From positions 1 through 34,208 of the forward strand of contig JAGXOF010000003.1 in assembly GCA_023660035.1 (NCBI GenBank): a stretch of 34,208 bases of DNA, given 5' to 3'. A model generated the notes under the pieces. The model had not been told where the DNA came from, did no database searches, and was given only the letters and a program-made list of their open reading frames with translations. Source of the DNA: Dehalococcoidia bacterium LH_S1. GTDB lineage: Bacteria > Chloroflexota > Dehalococcoidia > SZUA-161 > SpSt-899. The position numbers and the translations under genes are program-made. Position 1 is the stretch's first letter. The number at the start of each line of letters is the position of its first letter. Shown piece by piece: positions 7,637 to 16,277 of the stretch.

Positions 7637-8317
7637 ATGGGACATAAAACCCATCCAATCGGTTTCAGGCTTGGAAGTTACAAGGATTGGCAATCCAAAT
7701 GGCAGGATGACAGGGATTATGCAACCCTTGTGCAGGAGGACCTCGCCATTCGGCGGGCCATTAATGCGAATTACAGGAATGCCGGAATTTCCAGGGTTGA
7801 GATTGAGCGAGGTGTTGGGGAAATTAATGTTACTATAAATACCTCTAGGCCGGGGGTTGTTATTGGCCGAGGGGGACAGAGGGTTGATGAGGTAAGGAAT
7901 ATTTTGCAAGGGTTGACGGGCAAAAGGATCCAGCTTAATATTCAAGAGATACAAGTTCCCGAATGTGATGCCTATTTAGTGGCGAGAAACATTGCTGATC
8001 AGCTTGAGAAGGGTATTACATACCGCCGTGCTGTCAAGAGAGCCATCTCTCAGACGATGAATGCTGGAGGCAAGGGCGTCAAAGTTGTGGTTAGGGGGCG
8101 TCTTGGGGGACGTGAGATAGCTCGAACTGTAAGTGAACACCAGGGCAGCGTTCCCCTTCATACCATACGTGCCGATATTGATTATGGGCTGGCGGAGGCA
8201 CATACTAATTCCGGTAAAATCGGAGTGAAGGTATGGGTCTATAAAGGGGATATACTGCCCGAGCAAAGCTATGTTGAAGGTGGGAATCTGGAAGCGTCAA
8301 CTGAGACTGCGGAGTGA
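7637..8317 (+). CDS. rpsC: 30S ribosomal protein S3
   Basis: The protein has 226 residues: MGHKTHPIGFRLGSYKDWQS, a KH domain with the GxxG-type loop IGRGGQRVDEVR (about residue 75), and the C-terminal domain with GRLGGREIARTVSEHQGSVP and IDYGLAEAHTNSGKIGVKVW. S3 lies at the mRNA entry site. It starts directly after the rplV stop. Confidence 0.97.
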   Translation: MGHKTHPIGFRLGSYKDWQSKWQDDRDYATLVQEDLAIRRAINANYRNAGISRVEIERGVGEINVTINTSRPGVVIGRGGQRVDEVRNILQGLTGKRIQLNIQEIQVPECDAYLVARNIADQLEKGITYRRAVKRAISQTMNAGGKGVKVVVRGRLGGREIARTVSEHQGSVPLHTIRADIDYGLAEAHTNSGKIGVKVWVYKGDILPEQSYVEGGNLEASTETAE

Positions 8318-8322
8318 TTTGA

Positions 8323-8721
8323 ATGTTGCAACCGAAGAAGGTAAAACACAGGAAAATGCACAGGGGCCGCCTTAAGGGTAAGGCCCAGTCTGGGAACAAG
8401 GTTGATTTTGGTGAACTTGGCTTGCAGGCTTTAGAGCCGGCGTGGATAACCAGTCGACAAATCGAGGCGGCCAGGATAGCGATCACACGGCATGTCAAAC
8501 GTGGAGGTAAGGTCTGGGTTCGTATATTCCCGGACAAGCCGGTTACCGCGCGCCCACCCGAGACGAGGATGGGGAAAGGCAAAGGCGTGGTTGATCATTG
8601 GGTAGCCGTGGTCAAGCCAGGGAGAATAATGTTTGAGATCGCGGGAGTGAATAAGGAAATGGAGCGTGAGGCATTGCGCCTGGCTGCTCACAAGCTTCCT
8701 ATTGACACTCGTATCGTATGA
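8323..8721 (+). CDS. rplP: 50S ribosomal protein L16
   Basis: The protein has 132 residues: MLQPKKVKHRKMHRGRLKGK, then LEPAWITSRQIEAARIAITR, the KVWVRIFPDKPVTARPPETR segment and MGKGKGVVDHWVAVVKPGRI, all diagnostic for L16. It lies 5 bases after rpsC. Confidence 0.97.
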   Translation: MLQPKKVKHRKMHRGRLKGKAQSGNKVDFGELGLQALEPAWITSRQIEAARIAITRHVKRGGKVWVRIFPDKPVTARPPETRMGKGKGVVDHWVAVVKPGRIMFEIAGVNKEMEREALRLAAHKLPIDTRIV

Positions 8722-8797
8722 AGAGTAAAGCTGCGGAAGGGGATTTCAAGTAGAAAAGGTCCTTTCACAAAGTTATGAGTGTAAACGGAGCCTGAAA

Positions 8798-8995
8798 TTG
8801 AGAATAGACGAAGTTCGAGGAATGAATTACGAGGAACTTAAAAGGGAAGAGGAAAATTCCCGCCAGGAGCTTTTCAATCTGCGATTCAGATGGGCTACCA
8901 GGCAATTGACGAACTACCGGGAGCTCAACAGAGTTAAGAAGAAGATTGCTCGGATCAAGACGGTGATGCGGGAAATCGAATTATCCCAAGGATAG
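8798..8995 (+). CDS. rpmC: 50S ribosomal protein L29
   Basis: The protein has 65 residues from a TTG start with GGAG 7 bases upstream. Using it gives the normal N-terminus (MRIDEVRGMNYEELKREEEN) followed by ELFNLRFRWATRQL and NRVKKKIARIKTVMRE, a two-helix L29. ATG 8822 is a possible later start but would cut helix 1. The gap after rplP is 76 bases. Confidence 0.93.
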   Translation: MRIDEVRGMNYEELKREEENSRQELFNLRFRWATRQLTNYRELNRVKKKIARIKTVMREIELSQG

Positions 8996-9001
8996 AAAGA
9001 T

Positions 9002-9247
9002 ATGGGAACAAAGCGAACTCTTACAGGCGAAGTGGTAAGTAATAAGATGGACAAAACCGCAGTGGTGGAGATTAGGCGACTGCGCCAGCATCCCCGCTAT
9101 AAAAAGTACACCAAATACAGGAAGAAATTTAAGGCGCATGATGAACACAACTCATGCGAGATAGGTGATACGGTAAAGCTTGCGGAAACTCGTCCATTAT
9201 CTGGAGAGAAGCGGTGGAGGGTACTTGAGATTTTTGTCGAAAGGTAG
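9002..9247 (+). CDS. rpsQ: 30S ribosomal protein S17
   Basis: The protein has 81 residues with an OB-fold: KRTLTGEVVSNKMDKTAVVE, HPRYKKYTKYRKKFKAHDE, CEIGDTVKLAETRPLSGEKR. It is an early-binding 16S rRNA protein. It starts 6 bases after rpmC. Confidence 0.96.
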   Translation: MGTKRTLTGEVVSNKMDKTAVVEIRRLRQHPRYKKYTKYRKKFKAHDEHNSCEIGDTVKLAETRPLSGEKRWRVLEIFVER

Positions 9248-9278
9248 CCCAGTAAAGGGAGTTGAAGGTTAGACTGAA

Positions 9279-9647
9279 ATGATCCAGATACATACCAGAC
9301 TTAAGGTAGCCGATAACTCCGGGGCGCGTGAGATAATGTGCTTCAACATTCCTGGAGGCACGAAACGGAAGTACGCTGGATTAGGGGATACGATTGTGGC
9401 CTCGGTTAAGGAGGCTATTCCCAATTCCCCGGTGGGAAGGGGTAGTGTAGTGCGTGCAGTAGTGGTGAGAGTAGCCACGTCGCACGGGCGTAGGGACGGT
9501 TCACATATTCGATTCGATGAGAATGCCGCTGTGATTTTGGATGAGAGAGGGAATCCCAGAGGCACGCGCATTTTCGGACCTGTGGCACGTGAGCTCAGGG
9601 AGAAGAACTTTATGAAGATTGTGTCGCTGGCACCGGAGGTGCTGTGA
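9279..9647 (+). CDS. rplN: 50S ribosomal protein L14
   Basis: The protein has 122 residues: MIQIHTRLKVADNSGAREIM, YAGLGDTIVASVKEAIPN, VVRAVVVRVA, then GSHIRFDENAAVILDERGNP and GTRIFGPVARELREKNFMKI, the standard L14 sequence with the RFDxNA motif. Confidence 0.97.
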   Translation: MIQIHTRLKVADNSGAREIMCFNIPGGTKRKYAGLGDTIVASVKEAIPNSPVGRGSVVRAVVVRVATSHGRRDGSHIRFDENAAVILDERGNPRGTRIFGPVARELREKNFMKIVSLAPEVL

Positions 9648-9961
9648 TGAGGAAGATTCGCAAGAACGACGAAGTGATGGTGATCTCAGGCAAGTATCGC
9701 GGGAGAAAGGCGAAAGTGCAGCGGGCTTTTCCCGACAGGGATTATGTGATTGTGGAAGGGGTCAACATGGTCAAAAGGCACATGAAGTCTACCCAGCAAG
9801 TGAGACAAGCGGGCATTGTGGAAAAAGAGGCTCCTATCCATGTCTCGGATGTGAAGCTTGTATGTAAGAAATGTAATCAGCCTACTCGAGTGGGGTTTAC
9901 TTATCTCGAGGATGGAAGCAAAGTCCGTGTATGCAGGAAGTGCCAAGAGGTGATTGATTAA
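9647..9961 (+). CDS. rplX: 50S ribosomal protein L24
   Basis: The protein has 104 residues from ATG 9647, which overlaps the rplN stop (TGATG) and has GGAGGT at a proper distance. A GTG one codon earlier is less likely. The KOW domain is at the start (MRKIRKNDEVMVISGKYRGR), then GVNMVKRHMK. The C-terminal half carries two CxxC pairs (Cys73/76 and Cys96/99), the L24 zinc-ribbon-like tail. Confidence 0.95.
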   Translation: MRKIRKNDEVMVISGKYRGRKAKVQRAFPDRDYVIVEGVNMVKRHMKSTQQVRQAGIVEKEAPIHVSDVKLVCKKCNQPTRVGFTYLEDGSKVRVCRKCQEVID

Positions 9962-10503
9962 TGGCTGTCCCGAGACTTAAGAAAAGGTACGAAGAGGAAA
10001 TAGTGCCCCAGATGATGGAGGAGCGAGGGTATCAGAACTCTATGGGGGTACCCAAGCTTGAGAAGGTAGTTCTTAATATAGGTTTGGGTGAAGCTATTGA
10101 TAATGCTCGTGCTCTGGAGGCGGCATCAGGGGATCTTGCTACGATATCAGGGCAACGTCCGGTAGTTACCAAGGCAAAGAAGTCGATATCCAGTTTCAAG
10201 GTGCGAGAGGGGATGGTAATTGGGCTTATGGTAACGTTGCGGAAAAATAGAATGTATGATTTCTTCGACCGGATGGTAAGCACAGCTCTACCTAGGATAA
10301 GGGATTTTTCAGGGATATCCAGATATGCTTTTGACGGTCGGGGGAACTATTCCTTGGGAATAAAGGAACAGCTTATATTTCCCGAGATAAATTATGACAA
10401 GATTGATAGGGTTCGAGGGTTGCAGGTGTCTATTGTAACTACAGCAGGGGACGATGATGAGTCTAGGCGACTCTTGGAGCTTATGGGAATGCCATTCGCT
10501 TAG
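9961..10503 (+). CDS. rplE: 50S ribosomal protein L5
   Basis: The protein has 180 residues: MAVPRLKKRYEEEIVPQMME, NSMGVPKLEKVVLNIGLGEA, GQRPVVTKAKKSISSFKVRE and the C-terminal RGLQVSIVTTAGDDDESRRL. It binds 5S rRNA. The start shares one base with the rplX stop (TAATG). Confidence 0.97.
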   Translation: MAVPRLKKRYEEEIVPQMMEERGYQNSMGVPKLEKVVLNIGLGEAIDNARALEAASGDLATISGQRPVVTKAKKSISSFKVREGMVIGLMVTLRKNRMYDFFDRMVSTALPRIRDFSGISRYAFDGRGNYSLGIKEQLIFPEINYDKIDRVRGLQVSIVTTAGDDDESRRLLELMGMPFA

Positions 10504-10515
10504 GAAGGAGTAAAC

Positions 10516-10701
10516 GTGGCCAAGACTTCTCAGATTATGAAATCTCAAAAGACTCAAAAGTATAAGGTAAGACACAGGAATCGTTGTAAGCTTTGCGGCA
10601 GACCTAGGGGGTATATCCGCGAGTTTGGACTGTGTCGCATATGCTTCCGGAAGTTAGCCAATGAGGGACAACTGCCCGGGATTCGGAAGTCTAGCTGGTA
10701 A
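10516..10701 (+). CDS. rpsN: 30S ribosomal protein S14, zinc-binding type
   Basis: The protein has 61 residues from GTG 10516 with AGGAG upstream. Four cysteines (24, 27, 40, 43; CKLC...CRIC) form the zinc site of the short type-Z S14. It ends LPGIRKSSW, as expected for that type. Confidence 0.96.
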   Translation: MAKTSQIMKSQKTQKYKVRHRNRCKLCGRPRGYIREFGLCRICFRKLANEGQLPGIRKSSW

Positions 10702-10713
10702 GGGGGGAAACGC

Positions 10714-11106
10714 ATGGATGTAATAGGAGATATGCTAACCAGGATAAGGAATGCCAATATGGTCAGGCACAAGTCCGTGCAGATTCCTGCTTCGAGGCTC
10801 AGAACGGCCGTTGCTAAGGTCCTTAAGAATGAGGGATATATAAATGACTATGAGATACTCAAGGGCGAAACTCCACAAAGAGTAATGAAAATATATCTCA
10901 AGTATGTTGATAATAAGGAAGCCGTAGTGTCGGGACTTGAACGGGTAAGCAGACCTGGCTGCAGGGTGTATGCTGGAAAGGAAGAAGTCCCCAGGGTGTA
11001 TAGAGGATTAGGGATCGCAATATTGTCAACTACCCAAGGGATAATGACCGGCCAGGAGGGGCGGCGGCGTGGTATAGGTGGTGAGGTTTTGTGTAAGGTT
11101 TGGTAG
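10714..11106 (+). CDS. rpsH: 30S ribosomal protein S8
   Basis: The protein has 130 residues: MDVIGDMLTRIRNANMVRHK, VLKNEGYINDYEI, GLERVSRPGCRVYAGKEEVP and GLGIAILSTTQGIMTGQEGR, full-length S8. It is the known spc-operon autoregulator in E. coli; whether that applies here cannot be seen. Confidence 0.97.
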   Translation: MDVIGDMLTRIRNANMVRHKSVQIPASRLRTAVAKVLKNEGYINDYEILKGETPQRVMKIYLKYVDNKEAVVSGLERVSRPGCRVYAGKEEVPRVYRGLGIAILSTTQGIMTGQEGRRRGIGGEVLCKVW

Positions 11107-11115
11107 TAAGTCGAG

Positions 11116-11133
11116 AGCAGTGTATACACTGCT
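11116..11133. repeat. 18-bp perfect palindrome between rpsH and rplF
   Basis: AGCAGTGTATACACTGCT reads identically on both strands. It lies in the 48-base gap between the S8 stop and the L6 start. In RNA it would form a 7-bp stem with a TATA loop, followed by only three Ts, so it is a weak terminator at best. It could serve as a processing site or a protein-binding site. Confidence 0.6.
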
Positions 11134-11154
11134 TTGTATGAGGGTATAGTCAAT

Positions 11155-11706
11155 ATGTCAAAACCGTGGGTAAAAACAATACCTGTTCCAGAGAATGTCA
11201 AGGTAGATATCAAAGGGAATGAAGTGGCTGTGACAGGTCCTAAGGGGACTTTGAGCTATTCTTTCCATACGGATATGTCTGTTAACCTAAGTGATGGGAC
11301 CGTCACAGTGTCGAGACCTACTGACAGCAAGGAGCATCGCACCTTGCTCGGAGTTACTGGTACGCTTATCGCTAATATAGTTCATGGCGTACATGAGGGG
11401 TTCCAAAAGCGGTTGCAGGTTGTAGGAGTCGGGTACCGAGCACAGGCATCAGAGGGTGAACTGATGCTCCGTGTAGGATATGCACAACCGGTTGAGATCA
11501 CACCTCCTCAGGGTGTCTCTGTCACTGTTGAAGAGAACAATGTGATAGTTGTCTCTGGCATTGATAAGGAGCTTGTAGGAGGAGTAGCGGCTAAGATCAG
11601 GGAAGTCAGACCACCTGATGCGTATAAGGGAAAGGGTATCAGGTATGCAGACGAGGAGTTGCATCTTAAACCAGGGAAAGCAGGTAAGATACGAGCCAAA
11701 GGCTAA
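11155..11706 (+). CDS. rplF: 50S ribosomal protein L6
   Basis: The protein has 183 residues from ATG 11155 (MSKPWVKTIPVPENVKVD). A TTG at 11134 is in frame but would add seven residues not typical of the family. Two repeated L6 domains are visible, with VTGPKGTLSY in the first and GYRAQASEGELMLRVGYAQP and IREVRPPDAYKGKGIRYADE in the second. Confidence 0.95.
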   Translation: MSKPWVKTIPVPENVKVDIKGNEVAVTGPKGTLSYSFHTDMSVNLSDGTVTVSRPTDSKEHRTLLGVTGTLIANIVHGVHEGFQKRLQVVGVGYRAQASEGELMLRVGYAQPVEITPPQGVSVTVEENNVIVVSGIDKELVGGVAAKIREVRPPDAYKGKGIRYADEELHLKPGKAGKIRAKG

Positions 11707-12044
11707 TGGCGAGGAAAAGGAACAGGGAAACGAAGGCAAGACGCGCAGTTGGCACGGCTAATAGGCCACGCCTTTGCGTCTTTCGTAGCCTGAGATATAT
11801 TTATGGTCAGGTGATCGATGACACCACAGGTCATACCCTTGTGTCAGCTTGTTCGTTTGATCTCAATGGGAATGCATCTGGTTCATCCAAGACTGAGCAG
11901 GCAAAGCAGGTTGGTGATTTGTTGGGTAAAAGGGCTCTGGCGAAAGGAGTTCAACAGGTTGCCTTTGACAGGAGGAGATATAAATACCATGGTCGGGTCA
12001 AGGCACTTGCCGACGGAGCAAGAGAAGCTGGACTGAATTTCTGA
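11706..12044 (+). CDS. rplR: 50S ribosomal protein L18
   Basis: The protein has 112 residues: RPRLCVFRSLRYIYGQVIDD, GKRALAKGVQQVAFDRRRYK, YHGRVKALADGAREAGLNF, standard 5S-rRNA-binding L18. It is somewhat short at the N-terminus. The start overlaps the rplF stop by one base (TAATG). Confidence 0.96.
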   Translation: MARKRNRETKARRAVGTANRPRLCVFRSLRYIYGQVIDDTTGHTLVSACSFDLNGNASGSSKTEQAKQVGDLLGKRALAKGVQQVAFDRRRYKYHGRVKALADGAREAGLNF

Positions 12045-12054
12045 GGTTTTATAT

Positions 12055-12600
12055 ATGAAGGAAAAGGTTAATCCAGAAGAGCTGAATCTCGCAGAAAATT
12101 TGGTTTATATAAGGCGGGTTGCGAAAACGACAACTGGCGGCAGGAGGCTTGCCTTCAGCGCCCTTATGGTGGTTGGTGATAATGAAGGGCATGTGGGGTT
12201 TGGGCTTGGTAAAGGGAAGGAGATACCGGTTGCTATTAGTAAAGGGACCGCCAGGGCCAAGAAAAACCTCATACGCCTTCCCATGAAGGGGGGTACTATT
12301 ACCCATGAAATAAAGGCTAAGTTCGGAGCTGCTGAGGTTTTTCTCAAGCCCGCTTCTCCAGGAACGGGTGTGATGGCAGGAAGAGCTGTTAGATCTGTGG
12401 TTGAAGCGGCTGGAATAAGGGATATTTTAACGAAGTCCATGGGTAGTTCCAACTCTGTTAATGTGGTGCAGGCGACTCTGAGAGCCTTGAGTTTGCTTAA
12501 AGATCCCCAGGAGGAATTTGTCAAGAGAGGCAAAGTAGCACCCAAATCGGGTGAAGAAAGTAAGTCAGAGGAAAACGTTGAGGAGAGTGAGCAACAGTGA
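12055..12600 (+). CDS. rpsE: 30S ribosomal protein S5
   Basis: The protein has 181 residues. After the N-terminal double-stranded-RNA-binding fold (RRVAKTTTGGRRLAFSALMV, VGFGLGKGKEIPVAISKGTA) it has KPASPGTGVMAGRAVRSVVE and GIRDILTKSMGSSNSVNVVQ. A Ser/Glu-rich tail of about 20 residues follows the conserved domain. The stop overlaps the rplO GTG start. Confidence 0.97.
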   Translation: MKEKVNPEELNLAENLVYIRRVAKTTTGGRRLAFSALMVVGDNEGHVGFGLGKGKEIPVAISKGTARAKKNLIRLPMKGGTITHEIKAKFGAAEVFLKPASPGTGVMAGRAVRSVVEAAGIRDILTKSMGSSNSVNVVQATLRALSLLKDPQEEFVKRGKVAPKSGEESKSEENVEESEQQ

Positions 12601-13043
12601 GGCAAAATGGGTTAAAACCCAGTGTAGGTGCTAAGCAAAAGCGCAAGCAGGTGGGGCGTGGAGTAGGAACCGGGCATGGAACTTATTCTTGTTGTGGCAT
12701 AAAAGGCCAGAACGCTCGCTCTGGTGGCGGTGTGCACCCCCTCTTCGATGGCAAGGCGGACAGTCTGATAAAGTGTCTCCCGAAGAAACGAGGCTTTAAT
12801 AATCCCTTCAGGGTAGATTATAATGCTGTCAATCTTGAGTCTCTTAAAGCCTTTCCTGAGGGAAGCGAGATTACACCAGAGAAGCTGATATCAACAGGTA
12901 TTGTTAAGAGAAAGAGCAAGCCAGTGAAGGTGTTGGGAGAGGGCGATATAGACAGGCAGCTGGTGGTGAAGGCACATAGGTTCTCATGTGTGGCGAGGGA
13001 GAAAATAGAAGCTGCAGGAGGAACAGTAGAGGTGATCCGCTGA
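12597..13043 (+). CDS. rplO: 50S ribosomal protein L15
   Basis: The protein has 148 residues from GTG 12597, which overlaps the rpsE stop (GTGA). The conserved start appears as GVGTGHGTYSCCGIKGQNAR, SGGGVHPLFDGKADSLIKCL, PKKRGFNNPF, and the C-terminal half carries VLGEGDIDRQLVVKAHRFS. Two adjacent cysteines stand where most L15 proteins have Gly or Ser. rpmD (L30), often found before rplO, is absent. The stop overlaps secY. Confidence 0.95.
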   Translation: MRQNGLKPSVGAKQKRKQVGRGVGTGHGTYSCCGIKGQNARSGGGVHPLFDGKADSLIKCLPKKRGFNNPFRVDYNAVNLESLKAFPEGSEITPEKLISTGIVKRKSKPVKVLGEGDIDRQLVVKAHRFSCVAREKIEAAGGTVEVIR

Positions 13044-14407
13044 TGCAGCGAACTGCAAAACAGGGTGCAATGCCCAAACTCATGCAGGCGGTCATTGATT
13101 CCCTCCATCACCCTGACCTCAGGCGGAAGCTGTTCATCACTTTTGGCATCCTCGTAATATTCCGTTTTATGGCCCAAATCCCCGTTCCGGGGGTTGATCT
13201 TCAGGCACTTGAGCAGCTTTTTGAGCAGAATCAGCTCTTGGGCATGCTGGACCTGTTTAGCGGCGGTGCTATGCGCAGATTGAGCATAGTTGCCATGGGG
13301 GTTTATCCTTACATAACGTCCACAATTATAATGCAATTGCTTGTGCCAGTTGTCCCCAAGTTGCAGGCGATAGCGAGTGAAGGTGATGAGGGCACGCAGA
13401 AGATCAATCAATATACATACTGGCTTACCGTGCCTTTGGCTATGCTTCAGGGATATGGGCAATTGGTTCTATTTAGCCGGCCTATGTCAGGTATGTCACA
13501 ACCAGCTATCAGTGGCGTGGGGTTGTCCGGGGAAAACTTGCTTCCTACTGTCTCGATGATATTGTGTTTGACGGCGGGCACGATGTTCCTGGTATGGCTG
13601 GGAGACCGGATCACTGAGCATGGCATTGGCAACGGCATCTCAATAATTATATTTGGCGGGATTGTAGCAGTAATGCCAACGAATATAGGGCAAAGCTATC
13701 TGACTGTAGGGGTTGGAGGGTTGCTAAAACTGCTAATACTGCTTATAGCAATCGCATTCTTTATAGTATATGTAAATGAGGGAGCTCGGCGCATTCCCGT
13801 TCAATATTCGAGAAGCATCTTTCGGGGCGGAAGAGTGTATCGGCAAAGCGGTGGGACCCATATCCCGCTTCGAGTGAATTCGGCTGGGATGATCCCGCTA
13901 ATATTTGCTATGGCGATAATGATTTTCCCGGGGACAGTAGCCAGTTATTTTATGAGTCAGTCGGGGGATCCTAATATAGCGAATTTTATTTACAACCTTT
14001 TCGACTCCGGAGGCAATTACTGGTGGTTCTATTGGGGAGCTTACTTCTGGCTCGTCGTTGGATTTACTTTCTTCTACACAATGACCATCTTTCAGCAACA
14101 GAATATACCTGAGACTCTGCAAAAGCAGGGAGGTTTCATACCAGGCATTCGTCCGGGAAAGCCGACTTCCGGGTATCTTAATGCTGTGAATACCCGTATT
14201 ACCTGGGGAGGGGCAATCTTCCTTGGATTGGTTGCTGTAATGCCTCTATTGGGTGGAGTTCTCGTTGGTGCCTCGGTGGCCAATGCACAGAACCTGATGA
14301 TCCTCAGCAGCGCGGGAATGCTGATTGTGGTGGGAGTGGTTCTGGATACCATGAGGCAGATGGAGGCACAACTCTTGATGCGTCATTATGAAGGATTTAT
14401 TAAGTAA
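13043..14407 (+). CDS. secY: Preprotein translocase subunit SecY
   Basis: The protein has 454 residues from ATG 13043, which overlaps the rplO stop (ATGA); the frame is open upstream, but inside rplO. It has ten hydrophobic segments, starting with LFITFGILVIFRFMAQIPVP. Family marks are the plug region after GVDL, LGMLDLFSGGAMRRLSIVAM, GVYPYITSTIIMQLL, NEGARRIPVQYSR, RVNSAGMIPLIFA and KQGGFIPGIRPGKPT. SecY forms the membrane channel for the Sec pathway. It is followed by adk after 10 bases. Confidence 0.97.
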   Translation: MQRTAKQGAMPKLMQAVIDSLHHPDLRRKLFITFGILVIFRFMAQIPVPGVDLQALEQLFEQNQLLGMLDLFSGGAMRRLSIVAMGVYPYITSTIIMQLLVPVVPKLQAIASEGDEGTQKINQYTYWLTVPLAMLQGYGQLVLFSRPMSGMSQPAISGVGLSGENLLPTVSMILCLTAGTMFLVWLGDRITEHGIGNGISIIIFGGIVAVMPTNIGQSYLTVGVGGLLKLLILLIAIAFFIVYVNEGARRIPVQYSRSIFRGGRVYRQSGGTHIPLRVNSAGMIPLIFAMAIMIFPGTVASYFMSQSGDPNIANFIYNLFDSGGNYWWFYWGAYFWLVVGFTFFYTMTIFQQQNIPETLQKQGGFIPGIRPGKPTSGYLNAVNTRITWGGAIFLGLVAVMPLLGGVLVGASVANAQNLMILSSAGMLIVVGVVLDTMRQMEAQLLMRHYEGFIK

Positions 14408-14417
14408 GAGGTAGTAA

Positions 14418-15059
14418 ATGAATATAATACTGTTAGGTGCACCGGGTGCAGGTAAGGGAACGCAAGCTGTGGTTTTATCACAAAAGTTATCCCTAGCACA
14501 TATCGCATCGGGGGATTTGTTCAGGCAGGCGCAGAATAGCGGGACTGAATTAGGGAATACAGCTAAGTCCTACATGGAGAAGGGCCTTCTTGTGCCTGAT
14601 GAAATAACAGTTAAAATGGTATTGGAGCGAATTTCTGAGCCTGATTGCGCCAATGGGTTTATCCTGGATGGTTTCCCGAGGAACCTCGAACAGGCCAAAG
14701 CTTTAGAGAAAGTTCTGAATGACAAAGGCCAGGGTATTGATAAGGTAGTCTACATAAAGGTGCCCGAGGAAGAGCTTGTGAGGCGCCTTGCGGGACGCCG
14801 GATTTGTCGGAATTGCCAAACTCCTTATCATGTAACTGATATGCCTCCGAAGGTGGAGGGGAAGTGTGATCGGTGTGGTGGAGAGCTTTATCAGAGGCCT
14901 GATGATAAGGAAGAGACGGTGCGCAGCCGGATAAAAGTCTATTCCGAGGAGACAGCTCCCTTGGTTGATTACTATAGGAAAGCCGGGAAATTGCTGGAGG
15001 TAGATGGTGCACAGGGGGCGAAGAAGGTAACTAACGAATTAGTAGATGCTTTAACATAG
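14418..15059 (+). CDS. adk: Adenylate kinase with zinc-binding lid
   Basis: The protein has 213 residues and interconverts ATP+AMP and 2 ADP. The P-loop GAPGAGKGTQ is at residues 7-16, the AMP-binding part reads ASGDLFR and LDGFPRNLEQA, and the long lid carries four cysteines (130, 133, 150, 153), the zinc form common in Gram-positive and related phyla. The spc-operon position between secY and map is usual. Confidence 0.97.
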   Translation: MNIILLGAPGAGKGTQAVVLSQKLSLAHIASGDLFRQAQNSGTELGNTAKSYMEKGLLVPDEITVKMVLERISEPDCANGFILDGFPRNLEQAKALEKVLNDKGQGIDKVVYIKVPEEELVRRLAGRRICRNCQTPYHVTDMPPKVEGKCDRCGGELYQRPDDKEETVRSRIKVYSEETAPLVDYYRKAGKLLEVDGAQGAKKVTNELVDALT

Positions 15060-15068
15060 GAGAGTGAC

Positions 15069-15818
15069 ATGGGGATTATTGTTAAGTCACCACGTGAATT
15101 GGAGGGGATGAGGAAAGCCGGAAAGATCACGGCAGCTATCCTTGATACTTTAAGAAGTGAGGTAAGGCCGGGTATAACCACAAGTATGTTGGATGATGTC
15201 GCTGTTAGGGAATTGGAACGGCATGGTGCTGTCTCTTCTTTTAAAGGATATAGGGGGTACCCTAATTCTGTTTGTGCTTCTATAAATGAGCAGCTTGTTC
15301 ACGGTATCCCTGGCGAGCGGAAGTTGAAAGAAGGGGATATAATAAGTATAGACTTTGCTTCAGTTTATGAAGGCTTTCACGGCGACGCAGCGTTCACAGT
15401 GGGGGTAGGAGAGATAAGTGCTGAGGCAGAACGGCTGCTTGCCACGACTGAGGGAGCTTTGAAAGCTGGCATATCAGCGGCACGTGAAGGGGCGCATTTG
15501 GGAGATATTTCCGCTGCCATCCAGGAGTATGGGGAAAGTCGAGAATTCTCTGTGGTTCGGGAATATGTGGGACACGGGATAGGAAGAGAGATGCACGAGG
15601 ACCCGCAGATTCCAAATTTCGGTAGTCCTGGGCAGGGCCCAGTGCTAAAGAGGGGGATGACCATGGCCTTGGAACCTATGGTAAATGCCGGGGGGTGGCG
15701 GACAAAGGTGCTCCCTGACCAGTGGACTGTGGTTACGGCTGACGGTAGTCTTTCAGCTCATTTTGAGAATAGTATCGCTATTGCCGGTGATCAGGCGGAG
15801 ATATTAACCCTCTTGTAA
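15069..15818 (+). CDS. map: Methionine aminopeptidase, type I
   Basis: The protein has 249 residues and removes the initiator Met. The five metal ligands are present: Asp95 and Asp106 (IDFASVYEGFHGD), His169 (GHGIGREMHEDP), Glu202 (ALEPM) and Glu233 (HFENSIAI). His78 (VHGIP) is the substrate-side histidine. It follows adk by 9 bases, with AGGAG in front. Confidence 0.97.
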   Translation: MGIIVKSPRELEGMRKAGKITAAILDTLRSEVRPGITTSMLDDVAVRELERHGAVSSFKGYRGYPNSVCASINEQLVHGIPGERKLKEGDIISIDFASVYEGFHGDAAFTVGVGEISAEAERLLATTEGALKAGISAAREGAHLGDISAAIQEYGESREFSVVREYVGHGIGREMHEDPQIPNFGSPGQGPVLKRGMTMALEPMVNAGGWRTKVLPDQWTVVTADGSLSAHFENSIAIAGDQAEILTLL

Positions 15819-15880
15819 GCGGGGGCAGCTTCAGAGCTTAGAAGAGGTTAAGGACTGAAAGCTTATTATTAGGGAGGTTG

Positions 15881-16096
15881 ATGGCAAAAAAAGAAGCCAT
15901 TGAGGTAGAGGGAACGGTTGTAGAGCCGTTGCCCAATGGCATGTTTAGGGTGGAATTACCTAACGGACATATAGTGCTTGCTCATGCTTCGGGCAAGATG
16001 CGAAGATATTTTATAAAGGTTGTTCGAGGTGATAGGGTCTTGGTGGAGCTTTCACCGTACGATTTGTCGCGTGGAAGGGTGACTTATCGGCTTTAG
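15881..16096 (+). CDS. infA: Translation initiation factor IF-1
   Basis: The protein has 71 residues from ATG 15881; an in-frame TTG just before sits too close to AGGGAGG to be the start. The S1-type OB-fold sequence is clear: EVEGTVVEPLPNGMFRVELP, NGHIVLAHASGKMRRYFIKV, GDRVLVELSPYDLSRGRVTY. The distance from GGAGG to ATG is short (3 bases). Confidence 0.96.
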   Translation: MAKKEAIEVEGTVVEPLPNGMFRVELPNGHIVLAHASGKMRRYFIKVVRGDRVLVELSPYDLSRGRVTYRL

Positions 16097-16120
16097 TATA
16101 GAGGGGTTAGGTGATATAAT

Positions 16121-16234
16121 ATGAAAGTCAGAGCATCAGTTAAACCAAGGTGCAATAAGTGCAAAGTGGTAAAACGTAAGGGAGTACTTAGGGTCATTTG
16201 CTCCAATCGCAGGCATAATCAGAGGCAGGGCTAG
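16121..16234 (+). CDS. rpmJ: 50S ribosomal protein L36
   Basis: The protein has 37 residues: MKVRASVKPRCNKCKVVKRK and so on to HNQRQG. Zinc ligands Cys11, Cys14, Cys27 and His32 are all present (C-plus form). It lies between infA and rpsM, as in most bacteria. Confidence 0.95.
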   Translation: MKVRASVKPRCNKCKVVKRKGVLRVICSNRRHNQRQG

Positions 16235-16277
16235 GAGAGTATGATGGCTAAATTCATTATCTTAAGGAGTAAACAAA

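Noticed and set aside
12105..12605. Long minus-strand open frame opposite rpsE (and similar ones opposite rpsC, rplO, rpsD and others)
   Set aside because: They are antisense shadows of clearly recognised genes, with no ribosome binding site or family similarity.
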